64,000 nt of DNA from CAWVSB01 sp046710535 (lineage in GTDB: Bacteria; Pseudomonadota; Gammaproteobacteria; Pseudomonadales; CAWVSB01): assembly GCA_046710535.1 (NCBI GenBank), contig JBKEHH010000002.1:1-64000 (forward strand), given 5' to 3'. The position numbers were made by a program, and so were the translations under genes. Below, piece by piece: positions 45,329-55,034 of the stretch (positions are counted from its first letter, which is position 1; the number at the start of each line of letters is the position of its first letter). The notes under the pieces are model-generated. The model searched no databases, had not been told where the DNA came from, and saw only the letters and a program-made list of their open reading frames with translations.

Positions 45329-47530
45329 CTAGCCCATTTCCTGGGGGTCTACATCGATAGACCAGCGGATGTGACCAATACGTTTTTTATTGACTAACCG
45401 TTCTTCGGCAAGCTTAAGAGCGTAGTGTAGAACTCTGCGTTCACTCGATTGGACAATCAGTTGCGCTCTAAACCTGCCGGCGCGCCGGATCATCGGTGCG
45501 GGCAGTGGGCCAGTAATATGGGCGCCGCAATTAGCTGCATTCTTTACTTCTAGTAATAGCTCATCTAGCTGATTGGGTTGAGTGCCTTCGGCGCGGATCA
45601 TAGCCATATAGCCAAATGGGGGTAAGTTTAGCAGCTTGCGCTCGGCGACTAGGTCTTGGGCAAATTGTTGGTAGCCGTTGGCTAACAAATTACCCAGTTG
45701 CGGATTGTCGGGGTAATGAGTTTGCAGCATTACTAAGCCTTGCTTGTCTTCCCGTCCTGCGCGACCGGCTACCTGCATTAATAGTTGGGCGGTTTTTTCT
45801 GGGCCTCTAAAATCTGCGCTAAAAAATCCGCCGTCCGCATTGACCACAACCACTAAAGCAAGTTTAGAAAAGTGATGGCCTTTGGCAAGCATTTGCGTGC
45901 CAACCATTATACAGGGTTCTCCGGCGTGTACTGGCGTAAGCAGTTTGTTGAGAGCGTCTTTGCCGGTGGTGGTACCACTGTCGATTCTGATAACTGAATA
46001 CTGAGGAAAGCTGTTGTTTAAACTCTGCTCGATTTGCTCAGTGCCTTCGCCTTTGGTGATGAGTTGGGCGTCGTTACAGTTGGGGCAGGTTCGCGGCAGT
46101 GGCCGCATAGTATCGCAGTGATGACAGTGCAGCTTACGTTGGCTTAAATGCAGAGTCATGCGTGCGTCGCAGCGATTACACTCGGCTAGCCAGCCGCATT
46201 GATGGCACAGCAAGGAGGGTGCAAAACCACGGCGATTTAAAAACACCAGGGCTTGTTCCCCTTTGCTAAGTGTTTGCTGTAGTTGTTGCATACATTGTTG
46301 AGAGATGCCGGCTTGTAAGGGCTGGTTTTTAATATCGATTATTTTAAATTGTGGTAGTTGGGAGTCACCTGCGCGCTGGGTGAGTTTGAGTTTTATTGAC
46401 CTACCGCTAGCTGCATTATGTAAACTTTCTAATGACGGAGTGGCGCTGCCCAGCACAATAGGAATATTGTTGTCGCGGGCGCGAATAATGGCAGCGTCGC
46501 GAGCAGAAAAGCGAAAACCATCTTGTTGCTTTAGCGATATATCGTGTTCTTCATCAATAATGATGACGCCTAAGTTTTTAAATGGTGTAAATAGTGCCGA
46601 ACGAGTGCCGATAACAATCGCCGCTTGACCGCTTTTGGCACTGAGCCATGCATCTAATCGCTGGCGCTCGTTTAGGCCAGAGTGTAAAACTAGCACCGGA
46701 CGTTTAAAACGCTCGGCAAAGCGCTGTTGAGTTTGCGGGGTCAGTCCAATCTCGGGGACTAACACTAGTGCTTGCTTACCTTGGTCTAAAATATGACTGA
46801 TAAACTGCAGGTAAACCTCGGTTTTACCGCTGCCGGTAACACCTTCAAGTAAAAAACTTTGATAATTTTCACTGTGTTCTAACAAGGCTGTTAGCGCGAC
46901 TGTTTGTTCTGGGTTTAGTGTTAATGGTGGTTTTGTCTCATCAATAGCACTAAGAATGGGCTCTGCAATAAGTTCGATTTCTTCTGCTAAACCTTTATCA
47001 ATTAGGGCCTTGGCCGCCGTGAGATTGATGCCGGCGTTAGTTAAGTCGTTGCGGCTTACTGCAATATCTTGGCGCAGCAGAGTAAGCAGTGTTTGTTGGC
47101 TGCGGGCATTGCTAAGTGCATTTTCAGCCAAACCCTTACCGTGGGTTGTTAGTTGCCAAGCCCGCTGTGGCTTGTAGGTAGCGGCTAAGCCATCGCGCAG
47201 TAATGCTGGCAGGGCATGTTGTAACACGTTGCCTAGCGAATGGTGGTAGTAGTCAGCGGCCCACTTACAGAGAGAGAATATATCTGGGCTAAACACTGGC
47301 TCTAGGTCGATAACAGAGAGTGCAGGTTTGAGTTTGTCTCGGGGGTAGTCGCTAGTGTGCTTTACTGCTAATAAAAATCCCACCAGTGTTCTTGGCCCAA
47401 AGGATACGCTGATTCTTATCCCTGGAGTTAGCGCAGCGACGTCTGAGTCTGAGCATCCAGCTGGGAGCAAATAGTCGAACCCGCCAAGGAGTGGCGTTGG
47501 TACGGCTATTGATAGGATTATAGCAGGCAT
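45329..47530 (-). CDS. priA: Primosomal replication helicase PriA
   Basis: Restarts stalled forks by loading DnaB. The 733 residues carry the N-terminal DNA-binding domain, the helicase core with Walker A GVTGSGKTEV and DEEH box, and a zinc domain with paired cysteines (CHQCGWLAECNRCDA; CHHCDTMRPLPRTCPNC). The start at 47530 (MPAIILSIAVPTPL) matches the family; sequence upstream is not conserved-looking. Confidence 0.96.
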   Translation of the reverse strand: MPAIILSIAVPTPLLGGFDYLLPAGCSDSDVAALTPGIRISVSFGPRTLVGFLLAVKHTSDYPRDKLKPALSVIDLEPVFSPDIFSLCKWAADYYHHSLGNVLQHALPALLRDGLAATYKPQRAWQLTTHGKGLAENALSNARSQQTLLTLLRQDIAVSRNDLTNAGINLTAAKALIDKGLAEEIELIAEPILSAIDETKPPLTLNPEQTVALTALLEHSENYQSFLLEGVTGSGKTEVYLQFISHILDQGKQALVLVPEIGLTPQTQQRFAERFKRPVLVLHSGLNERQRLDAWLSAKSGQAAIVIGTRSALFTPFKNLGVIIIDEEHDISLKQQDGFRFSARDAAIIRARDNNIPIVLGSATPSLESLHNAASGRSIKLKLTQRAGDSQLPQFKIIDIKNQPLQAGISQQCMQQLQQTLSKGEQALVFLNRRGFAPSLLCHQCGWLAECNRCDARMTLHLSQRKLHCHHCDTMRPLPRTCPNCNDAQLITKGEGTEQIEQSLNNSFPQYSVIRIDSGTTTGKDALNKLLTPVHAGEPCIMVGTQMLAKGHHFSKLALVVVVNADGGFFSADFRGPEKTAQLLMQVAGRAGREDKQGLVMLQTHYPDNPQLGNLLANGYQQFAQDLVAERKLLNLPPFGYMAMIRAEGTQPNQLDELLLEVKNAANCGAHITGPLPAPMIRRAGRFRAQLIVQSSERRVLHYALKLAEERLVNKKRIGHIRWSIDVDPQEMG

Positions 47531-47686
47531 TAAGGCTCGAAGGTTTGATTGAAAGCAGCCGAATAGTCTAGCACGATGCGAGCCAAGCATGCTTGCCTAG
47601 GCGGTTGATAGTGCGTATGATGCTCGATCTTTCTAAACGGGTAGTTTTATTTCCCTGAGAGAAGCTCTGATTAGATGCAATACGGT

Positions 47687-47703
47687 GCCTAACGAGGTTA
47701 GGT
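47687..47703 (+). promoter_or_regulatory. Hairpin in rpmE leader
   Basis: GCCTAAC-GAG-GTTAGGT forms a 7-bp stem (one G-U pair) about 30 nt before the rpmE ATG. bL31 is known to repress its own messenger in E. coli through the 5' untranslated region, so this hairpin is a candidate control element. The link is inferred. Confidence 0.35.
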
Positions 47704-47734
47704 GGCGGTGTTGCCAAACACAGGAATTAGTACG

Positions 47735-47950
47735 ATGAGAAACGATATTCACCCAAAATATGCAGCTATTTCTGCAACTTGCAGTTGTGGCAACGTGGTT
47801 GAAACTGCTTCAACTCTAGGCAAAGACATTCATGTTGAGATTTGTTCTGCTTGTCACCCGTTTTATACTGGTAAGCAAAAGCAAGCAGAGGTCGGCGGAC
47901 GTATTGATAAGTTTAAGAAACGTTTTGGTGGCAGAACCGTACGCAGCTAA
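47735..47950 (+). CDS. rpmE: Ribosomal protein bL31, zinc-binding form
   Basis: A 71-residue protein of the 50S subunit forming bridge B1b. Four cysteines in CSCGN and ICSACHPFYTGKQ form the zinc site of the C+ type. The ATG at 47735 gives MRNDIHPKYAAISATC, the standard start. A strong terminator follows 57 bp after the stop, inside the next gene. Confidence 0.97.
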   Translation: MRNDIHPKYAAISATCSCGNVVETASTLGKDIHVEICSACHPFYTGKQKQAEVGGRIDKFKKRFGGRTVRS

Positions 47951-47996
47951 ACGCTGGGTTAAGTTTTTGTGCGGGAGCAAAGCTGTTAGTACAGTG

Positions 47997-48776
47997 ATGC
48001 GAAAAAAAGCGCTAATAACTTTGGTTATTGGCGCTTTTTTATTGCCGCTAGAAAAGATAGCTGCAAGTTGCGAGTATTCTGGCGCGCTAGAAAATGTCGT
48101 TATTAGGTCAATTACCGACGGCGACACCTTGGCGTTGGACGATGGCCGCAAAGTAAGGCTGTTGGGAGTAAATACGCCAGAATTGGCTTTTGGTGGTCAG
48201 CTAAGTGAGCCATATGCGCTTGCGGCTAAAGATTATGTCGAAAGCTTATGGAAAAGTGAGCGACGCGCAAAAATTGGTATTGGACGGCAAGGTAAAGATA
48301 AATATGGCAGAGTTTTGGCCTATGTATTTATTGGCGAGGTAAATGTCGTAGAGCACTTGCTAGCCAAGGGCTGGGGTTTTTCTAATGTCAGGCCGCCTGA
48401 TCTGGAGTTGGCAGATTGTTATGCAGATATTGCCGCTAAGGCGCGACAAGCTAATTTAGCTGTTTGGGCTAATGGTGACTTTTACTCGGATAGTCGGGGT
48501 GATTTAGTCGGAGGTTTTACCATATTAACCGGTAAGTTAGTCGACGTAAATGTTGCTGGAGGCAGTTGGTGGTTGAGGCTTGATGGCGATGTGGTGCTAT
48601 TAATTAATAAAGCTAGTCAGGCATATTTTTCGAAGCGCGAATTGCACGATATGCTGGGTAAAAAAATAACCGTACAAGGTTGGTTGGCGCCACGACGTGG
48701 CCAATCTAATGCAGAGTATGCTAATTGGATACTGTCGGTACATCACCCGTTTGCCATATTAGAGGTAGCTAAATAA
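47997..48776 (+). CDS. Secreted thermonuclease-like (SNase) protein
   Basis: A 259-residue protein with a signal peptide (KKALITLVIGAFLLPLEKIAA) and an SNase domain: RSITDGDTLALDDGRKVRLLGVNTPE with the Asp, Arg and Glu active-site positions, and then VEHLLAKGWGFSN. The C-terminal third is an OB-like extension. It should degrade nucleic acid in the periplasm or outside, or act as a DNA-binding relative. I use ATG at 47997 because the frame upstream overlaps rpmE; a GTG one codon before is also possible. Its 5' coding region contains the rpmE terminator hairpin. Confidence 0.85.
   Translation: MRKKALITLVIGAFLLPLEKIAASCEYSGALENVVIRSITDGDTLALDDGRKVRLLGVNTPELAFGGQLSEPYALAAKDYVESLWKSERRAKIGIGRQGKDKYGRVLAYVFIGEVNVVEHLLAKGWGFSNVRPPDLELADCYADIAAKARQANLAVWANGDFYSDSRGDLVGGFTILTGKLVDVNVAGGSWWLRLDGDVVLLINKASQAYFSKRELHDMLGKKITVQGWLAPRRGQSNAEYANWILSVHHPFAILEVAK
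48008..48040 (+). terminator. Rho-independent terminator of rpmE inside the nuclease coding start
   Basis: AGCGCTAATAAC pairs with GTTATTGGCGCT (12 bp, one G-U pair) across a TTTG loop and is followed by six T. It overlaps codons 4-15 of the nuclease, which encode the signal peptide. Confidence 0.85.
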
Positions 48777-48889
48777 GCAGTTTTTATAGTAATTATAATT
48801 TTGTAGTTAAGCTACGCAGCTTGTAGAGCTAGCCCTATTTCTATATCATTCGTGCCCCTAAATTTCAGATTCAATATCGGTAATTCATT

Positions 48890-50134
48890 ATGTCAGATGC
48901 TAAGCAAGCAGCGCTCGATTATCACGCTAAGCCGTCGCCTGGGAAAATCAGCATTGAGTTAACTACCTCGGCCGAAACCCAGGCAGATTTGGCCTTGGCT
49001 TATAGCCCAGGTGTGGCAGAGCCAGTGCGTGAGATAGCGCGAGATCCTGAGTTGGCCTATAAATACACAATTAAAGGTAATTTGGTGGCGGTAATTTCTG
49101 ATGGCTCGGCTATTTTGGGCTTGGGTAATTTGGGTCCGCTGGCAAGTAAGCCGGTTATGGAAGGTAAGGCTTTGTTATTTAAGCGCTTTGCGAACATTGA
49201 CTCCATTGATATTGAAGTTGACGTTGAAGACTACAAAGCATTTATTGCTACAGTTAAAAGTATTGCGAATACCTTTGGTGGGATAAACCTCGAAGATATA
49301 AAGGCTCCTGAATGTTTTTATATTGAGAAAGAACTGATCGAACAGTGTGACATTCCGATTTTTCATGATGATCAGCATGGTACGGCGATTGTTACTGCCG
49401 CCGGCATGATTAACGCTTTGGAAGTGCAGGGTAAAGATATTGCTAAGGCAAAAATAGTCTGCTTGGGAGCGGGTGCGGCAGCTATTGCCTGTATGCGTTT
49501 GTTGTTATCGGTTGGCGTCAAGCGCGAGAATATATTTATGCTGGATCGAACTGGTGTTATTTACACTGGTCGCAGCGGGGTGAACGAGTTTAAAGCTGAA
49601 TTTGCTAACGACACTGCCGCGCGCAGTTTGGCTGATGCCTGTGTAGATGCCGATGTGTTTATTGGTTTGTCGGGGCCTAATTTGTTGTCGGCAGAATTAT
49701 TGAAAACCATGGCGCCAAATCCAGTGGTGTTTGCTTGCTCAAATCCAGATCCAGAAATTACCCCAGCGCTAGCGCTTGCTACTCGTGATGATTTGATTAT
49801 AGCTACCGGCCGCAGTGACTATCCCAATCAGGTAAATAACGTGTTGGGCTTTCCGTTTATTTTCCGCGGGGCTTTAGATGTGCGCGCTACTGAAATAAAC
49901 GAAGCGATGAAAGTGGCGGCAGTAAAAGCTTTGTGTGAGCTAGCGAAGTTGCCGGTAACGCAAGAAGTATTGGATGCCTGCAACGAGGAATCTTTAGTGT
50001 TTGGGCGTGATTATATTATTCCTAAACCAGTAGATAGTCGCTTGTTGGGGCTGGTTAGCGCCGCTGTTGCTAAAGCAGCCGTTGATTCTGGCGTAGCAAA
50101 GCTGCCATATCCGGCGCATTACCCGCTTAACTAA
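48890..50134 (+). CDS. maeB: Malic enzyme, short form without phosphotransacetylase domain
   Basis: Oxidatively decarboxylates malate to pyruvate. The 414 residues show YSPGVAEPVREIA, the metal and substrate segment (CDIPIFHDDQHGTAI), the dinucleotide-binding LGAGAAAIACM and the late CSNPDPEI. It ends after the malic domain, whereas E. coli MaeB adds a phosphotransacetylase domain. Whether it uses NAD or NADP is not clear. Convergent with ponA. Confidence 0.93.
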   Translation: MSDAKQAALDYHAKPSPGKISIELTTSAETQADLALAYSPGVAEPVREIARDPELAYKYTIKGNLVAVISDGSAILGLGNLGPLASKPVMEGKALLFKRFANIDSIDIEVDVEDYKAFIATVKSIANTFGGINLEDIKAPECFYIEKELIEQCDIPIFHDDQHGTAIVTAAGMINALEVQGKDIAKAKIVCLGAGAAAIACMRLLLSVGVKRENIFMLDRTGVIYTGRSGVNEFKAEFANDTAARSLADACVDADVFIGLSGPNLLSAELLKTMAPNPVVFACSNPDPEITPALALATRDDLIIATGRSDYPNQVNNVLGFPFIFRGALDVRATEINEAMKVAAVKALCELAKLPVTQEVLDACNEESLVFGRDYIIPKPVDSRLLGLVSAAVAKAAVDSGVAKLPYPAHYPLN

Positions 50135-50150
50135 TTAGTGTTGGGACGGT

Positions 50151-52619
50151 TCAGAATAGACCGCCTTCGTCTATTTGATTATAGCTATTAGAACCGCCAT
50201 CCGACGGCTCGGGTGATTTACTTTCCTCTGGCATATTCTCTTCTAAGAAAACTTCGAATATAGCGTTTTCCTGATCTGGGCTGGCCAGTGCGCCAGTTTT
50301 TGGGTCTATTCTTACTGAGACTAAACCGTTTGGTCTTGGTCTGGGCAAGTCAGGCTTTCCGGCAAGCGCTCTACGCATATAATCAATCCATATCGGCAAT
50401 GCTGCGCTGCCACCATACTCTCGCTTACCTAGCATTTCGTATTGATCAAATCCTACCCAGGTAGTAGTCACTATGTCTGGATTGTAGCCAGAAAACCAAG
50501 CATCAGTGGGGCCGTTGGTGGTGCCTGTTTTACCTGCTATATCCTTTCTTTCTAAAACCAGGGCTTTTCTTGCGGTACCTTTTTTAACGACGTCCATTAA
50601 CATCGAGTCAATCAAGTAGATTGTTCTTGGATCTGCAATTTGGGGCGCGATATTAATAGCCTTGCCAATAGTTGCGGCAGGTTCTTCGGTTCGCGGTAAG
50701 TCCAGTGGTTCTTCATTTGCTAGTAGTTCGTCCAGTATCTCGTCTGCCAATGGATTGGGTTGATTGCAGTTGCGACAAGCAACTGCGGGGTTGGCTTCAA
50801 ATAACATCTCATTATCGATACTTTCTATTTTTTCGATAAGATAGGGCGATATTTTGAAACCACCATTTGCAAGACTGGCATATGCTGTTACCACTTCAAT
50901 AGGGGTGCTGGCTTGGGTGCCTAATGCTAGTGATAGGTTGCGAGGTAATTCTCTGCTATCGAAGCCGAAATTTTCGGCATAGTTAATGACTTTGTCTACG
51001 CCAAGAGATCGCAGTAGCCTAATAGATACCAGATTACGGCTCTGATATAAGGCTCTTCTAAGTGTTGTTGGGCCATAGAATTTGCCAGAGGAATTCTCGG
51101 GTCGCCAAGTGTTTTCAAGTCCAGTGTCTTCAAACACTACCGGCGCATCGTTGATAATACTGGCGGGGGTGAAACCGTTTTCAAGTGCTGCGGCATAGAG
51201 AAATGGCTTGAAGTTTGAGCCTGGTTGGCGCTTGGCTTGAGTGGCTCGGTTAAAGTTACTACGACTGAAATTAAAACCACCGACAAGTGCTTTTATAGCT
51301 CCAGATTGCGGTTCAAGTGATACTAGCGCAGCTTGTGCTTTCGGTATCTGTGCTAGTTGCCATATATCATTGATTTTTTGCACTCTGACAATATCGCCAA
51401 TGCTAAATACATCTTCTACTGTTTTTGGCGGCGTGCCCATGCGGTTTTCACTGATGTATGCTCGCGCGTTGTCTATACCTTGCTTCCATCCCAGTATTAC
51501 TTCTGATTGATCCGCCAACAATAGCTGGACTTGCTGTTCTGCTAGGCTTACTACTAGCGCAGGATATAGTTCGGCTATCGGTTTTATCTTTTTTAACGCT
51601 TTAATCAGTTGCTCTTGATCAGAAGTTTTGCCGATAGTTATAGTTGATTCTGGGCCTCTGTAACCGTGACGCTTGTCGTAAGCAATTAAGCCGTCCTCTA
51701 CTGCTTTGTTTGCCTGAGACTGGAGCGCGCCGTCAATAGTGGTGTAAGCTATATAGCCATCGGTATAAGCTTTTAAGCCATATCGACCGATCATTTCTTG
51801 TCGCGCCATCTCGGCGACATGTGGCGCATAAAGCTCTACTGGTGTGCCGTGATAAGTGGCAGTGATTGGTTCAGGTATGGCGTTTTGTTTTTCTTCCTCG
51901 GTTATATAACCAAGTTTTTCCATTCGCCCGATAATCCAGTCACGGCGCAGTAATGCCCTCTCTGGTCTGACAATCGGGTTATATTTTGATGGTGCTATCG
52001 GCAGGCCAGCGATCATTGCATGTTGAGCAAGGGTGAGCTCATCAATCGATTTGCCATAATAAACTTGAGCGGCCGCTTGAGCGCCATAAGCGCGTTTGCC
52101 GAGAAATATTTTATTTAGGTAGAGCTCTAGGATTTGTTCTTTTGACAGTTCGCGCTCTAATTGCAGTGATAATAGAATTTCAATAAATTTTCGGGTGAAA
52201 GTTCTTTCGTGAGTAAGAAAATAATTTTTGGCAACTTGCATCGTAATAGTTGAGCCGCCCGACTTAATAGACCCGGTGGTTACAAGGTCTACCGCCGCTC
52301 TAATGAGGCCAATAATTGATACGCCCTCATGTTCAAAAAATCTATCGTCTTCGGCGGCCAATATAGCTTGGATGAATTGTTGGGGAATTTCTTCATAACT
52401 AAGAGGAGTGCGTTTTTTCTCCCCGAATTCCCCTATTAAAAGGTTGTCTGCCGAATAGACTCGCAACGGGACTTGCAGGCGAATATCTTTTATTTGATCG
52501 ATATCCGGCAGTCTAGGCTGTAGATATAAAACAATAGCTGCGCTGACAGTAAGTCCGCTAAATACTCCAAATAGAGCTAAGTAGGCAAAAATTGCTAATT
52601 TGCTTGCAGATTTGGACAT
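50151..52619 (-). CDS. mrcA: Penicillin-binding protein 1A
   Basis: Bifunctional murein synthase of 822 residues. After one membrane helix come the glycosyltransferase domain (AAEDDRFFEHEGVS with catalytic Glu; GGSTITMQVAKNYFL) and a transpeptidase domain with the active-site PGSNFKPF, YQSRNLVS and KTGTTNGPTDAWFSGY. It is divergent from pilM across 170 bp, as in Pseudomonas (ponA-pilM). Confidence 0.97.
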   Translation of the reverse strand: MSKSASKLAIFAYLALFGVFSGLTVSAAIVLYLQPRLPDIDQIKDIRLQVPLRVYSADNLLIGEFGEKKRTPLSYEEIPQQFIQAILAAEDDRFFEHEGVSIIGLIRAAVDLVTTGSIKSGGSTITMQVAKNYFLTHERTFTRKFIEILLSLQLERELSKEQILELYLNKIFLGKRAYGAQAAAQVYYGKSIDELTLAQHAMIAGLPIAPSKYNPIVRPERALLRRDWIIGRMEKLGYITEEEKQNAIPEPITATYHGTPVELYAPHVAEMARQEMIGRYGLKAYTDGYIAYTTIDGALQSQANKAVEDGLIAYDKRHGYRGPESTITIGKTSDQEQLIKALKKIKPIAELYPALVVSLAEQQVQLLLADQSEVILGWKQGIDNARAYISENRMGTPPKTVEDVFSIGDIVRVQKINDIWQLAQIPKAQAALVSLEPQSGAIKALVGGFNFSRSNFNRATQAKRQPGSNFKPFLYAAALENGFTPASIINDAPVVFEDTGLENTWRPENSSGKFYGPTTLRRALYQSRNLVSIRLLRSLGVDKVINYAENFGFDSRELPRNLSLALGTQASTPIEVVTAYASLANGGFKISPYLIEKIESIDNEMLFEANPAVACRNCNQPNPLADEILDELLANEEPLDLPRTEEPAATIGKAINIAPQIADPRTIYLIDSMLMDVVKKGTARKALVLERKDIAGKTGTTNGPTDAWFSGYNPDIVTTTWVGFDQYEMLGKREYGGSAALPIWIDYMRRALAGKPDLPRPRPNGLVSVRIDPKTGALASPDQENAIFEVFLEENMPEESKSPEPSDGGSNSYNQIDEGGLF

Positions 52620-52789
52620 ATATTCCTTTTAGGTGTCATTTTTCGCACAATTTTACGTAAAAAGGTATTGGGGTTACATTATAAGCTTTTTTTTAGGTTT
52701 ATTATATTTGCGATTTTACTTAAGTTGAACTTTAATGTATTGCTGTACATATAAGAGCTAAGTATCGGTAACTGGCGAGAAAAATTATA

Positions 52790-53854
52790 GTGCTAGGATT
52801 ATTTGGAAAGAAAAAAAATACAATAATGTTGGGCTTGGACATAAGCTCATCGACGATCAAGCTATTGGAGTTGGGCCAAGACGATAATGGTTATGTTGTG
52901 GAGTCCTACGCCGTTGTTCCTCTGCCGCCGAATGCGGTGGTCGAGAAAAATATCCAAGAAGTGGGTGTGGTTGGCGATGTACTGCAGCAAGCCTTGGATA
53001 AATCTAAGACAAAAGTGAAGTTTGCAGCAGTAGCAGTCTCCGGTGCGGCCGTAATTACCAAAGTTATCGAGATTGATGGCGGTTTAAGTGACTCTGAGCT
53101 AGAGCTTGAGATTGAACAAGAGGCCGACCAGTACATTCCCTATCCGCTAGACGAGGTTGCCATAGACTTTGCCTTGCTGGGTCAGTCTGAGCGAGATGAA
53201 GAGCAGGACCAGGTTTTGCTTGCAGCTTGTCGTAGAGAAAATATAGAAGCGCGTACTGATGCTCTGGATATTGTATCGCTTACGCCAAAGATTGTGGATA
53301 TTGAGGCTTATGCGCTGCAACGAGTTGTAGAGATGATGCTGCCTCAGTTAGAGCTTGACCATGAGAAGGTAGTGGCAGTTGTAGATATTGGCAATACCAC
53401 GATGACGCTAAGTATCTTCAGTGAAGGTGAAACAAAATATACCAGAGAGCAAAGCTTCGGTGGCAGTCAATTAGTTGAAGAAATTCAACGTAGATTTGGT
53501 TTGTCGCAAGAAGAGGCCTCTTCGGCCTTGCGCAGCGGTGGACTTCCAGAGGGTTATGACGAAGAAGTTCTGCACCCTTTTAAAGATTCAATCGTTCAAC
53601 AAATTACCCGTTCACTGCAATTCTTTTTTTCGTCAAGTGCTTACAGTGATGTTGATTATATATTGTTGGCTGGTGGCGTTTCCGTTATTCCAGATTTAGA
53701 TAGCTTGGTGAGTGAACAGCTTGGCAGTGCCTGTTCAGTGCTTAACCCATTTGAAAATATGAAGGTTGCAAAGCGTGTAGATGCAGACGCTTTAGAAAGT
53801 GATGCTCCAGCAATGGTAATTGCCTGTGGATTGGCAATGAGGAGTTTCAGCTGA
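52790..53854 (+). CDS. pilM: Type IV pilus inner-membrane platform ATPase-like PilM
   Basis: Cytosolic actin-like component of the type IV pilus alignment complex, 354 residues, that binds the N-terminus of PilN. It has the actin-fold motifs GLDISSSTIKLLEL, VVAVVDIGNTTMTLSIF and LLAGGVSVIPDL. The start is GTG at 52790. Upstream TTGAAC (52725) and TATAAG (52750) form a weak promoter with 19-bp spacing. First gene of the pilMNOPQ operon. Confidence 0.96.
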   Translation: MLGLFGKKKNTIMLGLDISSSTIKLLELGQDDNGYVVESYAVVPLPPNAVVEKNIQEVGVVGDVLQQALDKSKTKVKFAAVAVSGAAVITKVIEIDGGLSDSELELEIEQEADQYIPYPLDEVAIDFALLGQSERDEEQDQVLLAACRRENIEARTDALDIVSLTPKIVDIEAYALQRVVEMMLPQLELDHEKVVAVVDIGNTTMTLSIFSEGETKYTREQSFGGSQLVEEIQRRFGLSQEEASSALRSGGLPEGYDEEVLHPFKDSIVQQITRSLQFFFSSSAYSDVDYILLAGGVSVIPDLDSLVSEQLGSACSVLNPFENMKVAKRVDADALESDAPAMVIACGLAMRSFS

Positions 53855-54429
53855 TGCCAAATATTAATTTACTGCCGTGGCGAGAAGAACTTAGAGAAGA
53901 GCTGAAAAAGCAGTTTATTATTATAACTGCTGTTGTTGTTGTTGTTGCTGCGACCTTTGTTGGCTTAGCGTGGCTTGTCATGCAATCGAATATTGACTAC
54001 CAGCTACTTCGTAATAATTACGTGCAAACAGAAATCAATCGGGTGTCTTCTCAAGTAACAGAGATAAAAGAATTAAAGGCAAAGCGTAAGCAGATGCTCG
54101 AGAGGATGCGAGTTATTCAAAGCTTGCAAGGTAATAGGCCTGTTATTGTCAATTTGGTTGATGAGCTAGTTAGAATTATTCCTGACGGAGTGTTTTTGAC
54201 TAAAATTTCGGCTGTGGGCAACAGAATCAGTATTATAGGTACTGCTGAATCAAATAACCGGGTAGCTAGTCTGATGAGAAATGTGGACCGATCAGAGTGG
54301 TTTAGAGCGCCTAGCTTAACTGAAGTTACCGCTAACAAAGCGTTTGGTCCCAGAGCTAATGATTTTTCGATGTCTATGGTTCTTTTTCCTCCAGAGCTAG
54401 CTTCGCAAGCGGATAAGGAGGAGCGCTAG
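53854..54429 (+). CDS. pilN: Type IV pilus assembly protein PilN
   Basis: A 191-residue bitopic inner-membrane protein. It starts with the PilM-binding motif INLLPWREELR, followed by a membrane helix (FIIITAVVVVVAATFVGLAW), a coiled coil and a periplasmic ferredoxin-like domain. Its ATG overlaps the pilM stop by 1 bp. Confidence 0.96.
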   Translation: MPNINLLPWREELREELKKQFIIITAVVVVVAATFVGLAWLVMQSNIDYQLLRNNYVQTEINRVSSQVTEIKELKAKRKQMLERMRVIQSLQGNRPVIVNLVDELVRIIPDGVFLTKISAVGNRISIIGTAESNNRVASLMRNVDRSEWFRAPSLTEVTANKAFGPRANDFSMSMVLFPPELASQADKEER

Positions 54430-54431
54430 AT

Positions 54432-55034
54432 ATGGCGATTGAAAATATTATAAAAAGTCTGCAGGAAATAGAGCTAAGCGAGCTTACTGCTGACAATATC
54501 GGTTCATGGCCAATTGTGGTTAAAGCAGCGGCTTGGACCTTGGTCTTTGTGCTTATCTCTGTTGGCGGCTATTACGGCGTTATACAGTCAGTGGAGGCTG
54601 CGTTAGAAAAGTCTCAGGCCCAAGAGCAGTCATTAAAATTAAGCTATAAAAATAAGGCTCATGAGGCAGCGAACTTAGAGGCCTATCGTCAACAGATGCT
54701 TGATATTGAAGAAAATTTTGGGGCGCTGCTGAGTCAGTTACCCAGTGATACCGAAGTTCCCGGACTGTTGGATGATATTTCTAATGCGGGGGTTAGTAAT
54801 GGTTTGCAGTTTAATAAAATTGGTTTGCTCCCAGAAAAGAAGAAAGAATTTTATATAGAGCTCCCAATGGCTATCTCTGTTGAAGGAACTTATCACGACA
54901 TAGGTGCTTTTGTTAGCTCAGTGGCTGCGTTGCCGCGAATAGTGACATTGCATGACTTTACTGTGGACAGAGGCAAGGCTGGTGGCAATTTGGTGATGAA
55001 AATTGAAGCTAAGACTTATCGGTACAAGGAGTAA
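54432..55034 (+). CDS. pilO: Type IV pilus assembly protein PilO
   Basis: A 200-residue inner-membrane partner of PilN. After a short cytosolic part come one membrane helix (AAWTLVFVLISVGGYYGVI), a coiled coil and a periplasmic ferredoxin-like domain (LPSDTEVPGLLDDIS to VTLHDFTVDR). It starts 3 bp after pilN and overlaps pilP by 1 bp. Confidence 0.95.
   Translation: MAIENIIKSLQEIELSELTADNIGSWPIVVKAAAWTLVFVLISVGGYYGVIQSVEAALEKSQAQEQSLKLSYKNKAHEAANLEAYRQQMLDIEENFGALLSQLPSDTEVPGLLDDISNAGVSNGLQFNKIGLLPEKKKEFYIELPMAISVEGTYHDIGAFVSSVAALPRIVTLHDFTVDRGKAGGNLVMKIEAKTYRYKE

Noticed and set aside
46305..46628. Open frames opposite priA and other long genes
   Set aside because: They lie wholly inside conserved genes, without start signals or recognisable domains.
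47832..47996. N-terminal extension of the nuclease
   Set aside because: It would overlap rpmE in another frame and put 55 unrelated residues before a normal signal peptide.
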